Part shown: one piece after another, positions 60,430 to 62,000 of the stretch | How positions within the stretch are numbered: position 1 is the stretch's first letter | How the letters are laid out: each line of letters opens with the position of its first letter | Source: Mesostigma viride | Lineage: Eukaryota > Streptophyta > Mesostigmatophyceae > Mesostigmatales > Mesostigmataceae | Length of the DNA: 62,000 nucleotides | Direction of reading: 5' to 3' | Assembly (NCBI GenBank): GCA_009746045.1 | Contig: RPFO01000084.1 | Span: forward strand, 700,176-762,175 | Position numbers and translations under genes: made by a program | The notes under the pieces: model-generated | The model's input: only the letters and a program-made list of their open reading frames with translations | The model's database searches: none | What the model was told of the DNA's origin: nothing

Positions 60430-62000
60430 TAAAAATATAATTACTTACAGCAGAGTGAAATCACTCAAACCAAAGCAAACGCCCAGCTATAAACCTATAT
60501 ACAGAGCCATGTCAAAGCTCTATACTACGATAAGACCAATGGAAACGCCTAACGGGAGGAACCTAATAGCCCTGCTGCACCGCAAAATCAGCCCGCGTAC
60601 GGCGGAGCATGATGTCAGCCATGGCCCGAGTCAGCGCCACCGACAAGCGCTGACGCCAATATGACGTCCAGGTCCGCGCCGACCATGGGGCCCGCTGGCC
60701 CTCCAGGTCCAGCCGATCCTCCCGGAGCCGGCAACACTCCTTGAAGAAGGCGGAGGTCAGGGGCCCCATGGCCCCAAACTCCTCCAGGACAAAGGGCACC
60801 ACACGATGGTGCCCGACGTCGCCGTAGGCCAGGAGCTTGGCCCGCTCCGCCCGGTCCGCCGTGTAACCTGCCGTGAGGGAGGCCCCAGCCACGTGGCTAA
60901 GAGCCAAGGGCCGCGCCACCGAAACGTCAATAAGCAGATGCCGGCCACCCCCCTCAAAGTCCAGCACCACGATGTCAGGCCGGTGGTTGGGGGAATAGAA
61001 GGCAGCGCCATCCGCATCCTCGGACCGGATGTTCGCGTGGGGGAAAACCGACCGAATCATGGCGAGCACCACCGTCAGGAGGACAGTGTGCAAATACAAA
61101 TACCAATTCTGATTCTGTTGGCCCCCCATGCAGGCAAGGTAGTGAGTCCCCGTGGGATCCAGCGGCTGCCCACAGCTACCACAAGGCCGCCCGGCCGGAA
61201 CAAGAGGCTGCGGGGCAAATAGCTGGTGCCGGAGCGCCACCGAGTAGTGGCTGGGAGCCAAGGCGAATGGGGGGGCCATGGGAAGAGCACGAAGGTACGC
61301 CGAGCCCACACTCCGCAAGGAAAGCGAGAACAGCCACGCACGTCCCTGGGCGTTGAGGTCCGCGAAAAGAGCAATCCAATCAGCCGTGTGCAGAATACCC
61401 GCGTAGGTTTTCTGGTGTTTATCGATGACGCGAGCAGGGAATGCGGCGGGAGATTGAACGGAGGCGACCGAGGGAGTGCCGCGAGGGAGGTGGCGCTGTA
61501 CCGCCTGAGCGGCACGGACGGGAGAACAGGCCTGCTGGATCTCAGCATAGGCCTCCTGGATGGCGGTGACGAAGGGCAAAGGGCTGCTGGGGTCCAGGAG
61601 GTCAGGCGCTGCCGTTGCCAAAAGGGGCAGGAGCCGGCAGCTTTCCGCCCACGACTGAGCGACGGAGCCCAAAAATGCTGCTGGGGCCAGCCGGGCGGCA
61701 CGAGTCAGACCGCAGCCACCCATCCGTGCAGGCAGGGAGGCAATGCGAATAGCATGTGGCGGGAGGTCGGGGCCCGGGACCAGCTGCGCCAAGGCCGACT
61801 GGATGCGTTCGTCGTGGCCCTCGGCGGCCAGCCGGACCTGAGACGGAAGAGCGCCCCTGAGCCAGTGAACGACGCGAGGGTGAGCGCAAAACCACAGAAG
61901 CAGACCCTTGGTCTGCGAGTCATGAAGGCGCGCAATCAAGGGCAGTACCTCAGTGCGTGCCTCGAGGGCGGCCCGCAGAGCATCGATGACAAACGCGGGG
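60430..62000 (-). mobile_element. LINE family A copy A8, continues past the right edge
   Basis: 3' tail at 60430 inserted at the GGAATATATAT that also flanks B5. An open frame 60563-61939 (458 codons) covers the post-RT, CCHC and endonuclease region and is almost identical to A5. The RT part starts at the window edge. A coding change near 61939 (GAGTCATG against GAATCATG in A5) is one of few differences, so this is a recent copy. Confidence 0.9.

Overview
ORGANISM. The window looks like nuclear DNA of a green alga, most likely a chlorophyte; genus not identifiable. The only recognisable host gene is a plant-type flavin-containing monooxygenase (FMO) split by many GT-AG introns in GC-rich DNA. 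Plant/algal-type telomere-like units (TTTAGGG and TTTAGGC) occur internally. The mobile elements are Ty1/copia-like LTR elements, LINEs with an APE endonuclease, and LINEs with a C-terminal restriction-like endonuclease (REL). No bacterial-style operons, rRNA, tRNA or CRISPR were seen.

LAYOUT. 1-12686: eight exons of an FMO on the + strand, 5' end outside the window, with introns holding very long tetra-, octa- and dodecanucleotide arrays. Two introns hold tandem arrays that have copied the preceding exon end together with its splice donor. 13105-13397: a (GGGT)n/(GGAT)n array. 13485-16500: a decayed APE-type LINE on the - strand, then a C-terminal fragment of a relative (16965-17231) beside telomere-like repeats. 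17440-17770: a small foldback. 18011-62000: an almost gene-free nest of transposable elements.

THE NEST. Three related REL-type LINE families occur: A (full-length copy 44514-50920), B (full-length copy 53018 to about 58963) and C (a fragment). Their protein carries a PHD finger, a RING-H2 finger, C2H2-like fingers, a reverse transcriptase and a CCHC plus PD-D endonuclease. They insert at TATATAT and make 10-14 bp target duplications. Target duplications allow the nest to be read as layers. A B element (21030-22654 and 51140-52412) holds a foldback element X (TSD CCCGC). X holds LTR element 1 (22753-33057, TSD CCTAA), which holds a non-autonomous LTR element (25122-27598, TSD GGGAG). The centre of X also holds a 1-kb foldback F with four LINE copies around it. 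F holds LTR element 2 (TSD GTTAT), whose right end holds gag-only LTR element 3 (TSD CAACT), whose LTR holds another A fragment.

MOST UNUSUAL SIGNALS. (1) Decayed LINE copies and the arms of F differ from their partners by many 2-4 bp insertions that create short palindromes, often of the form XY, its reverse complement, XY. (2) LTR elements 1 and 2 place integrase before protease, have an extra ORF before gag, and have AGTT...AACT LTR ends. (3) The LTRs of the 2.5-kb element hold a row of hairpins with different stems and the same UUGUU/UAGUU loop. (4) Families A and B start with tandem promoter-like monomers. (5) Family A has inserted into the YMDD codons of family B.

LIMITS. Everything here was read by eye. 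Boundaries marked approximate were not aligned by computer. Homopolymer frameshifts may be assembly errors.
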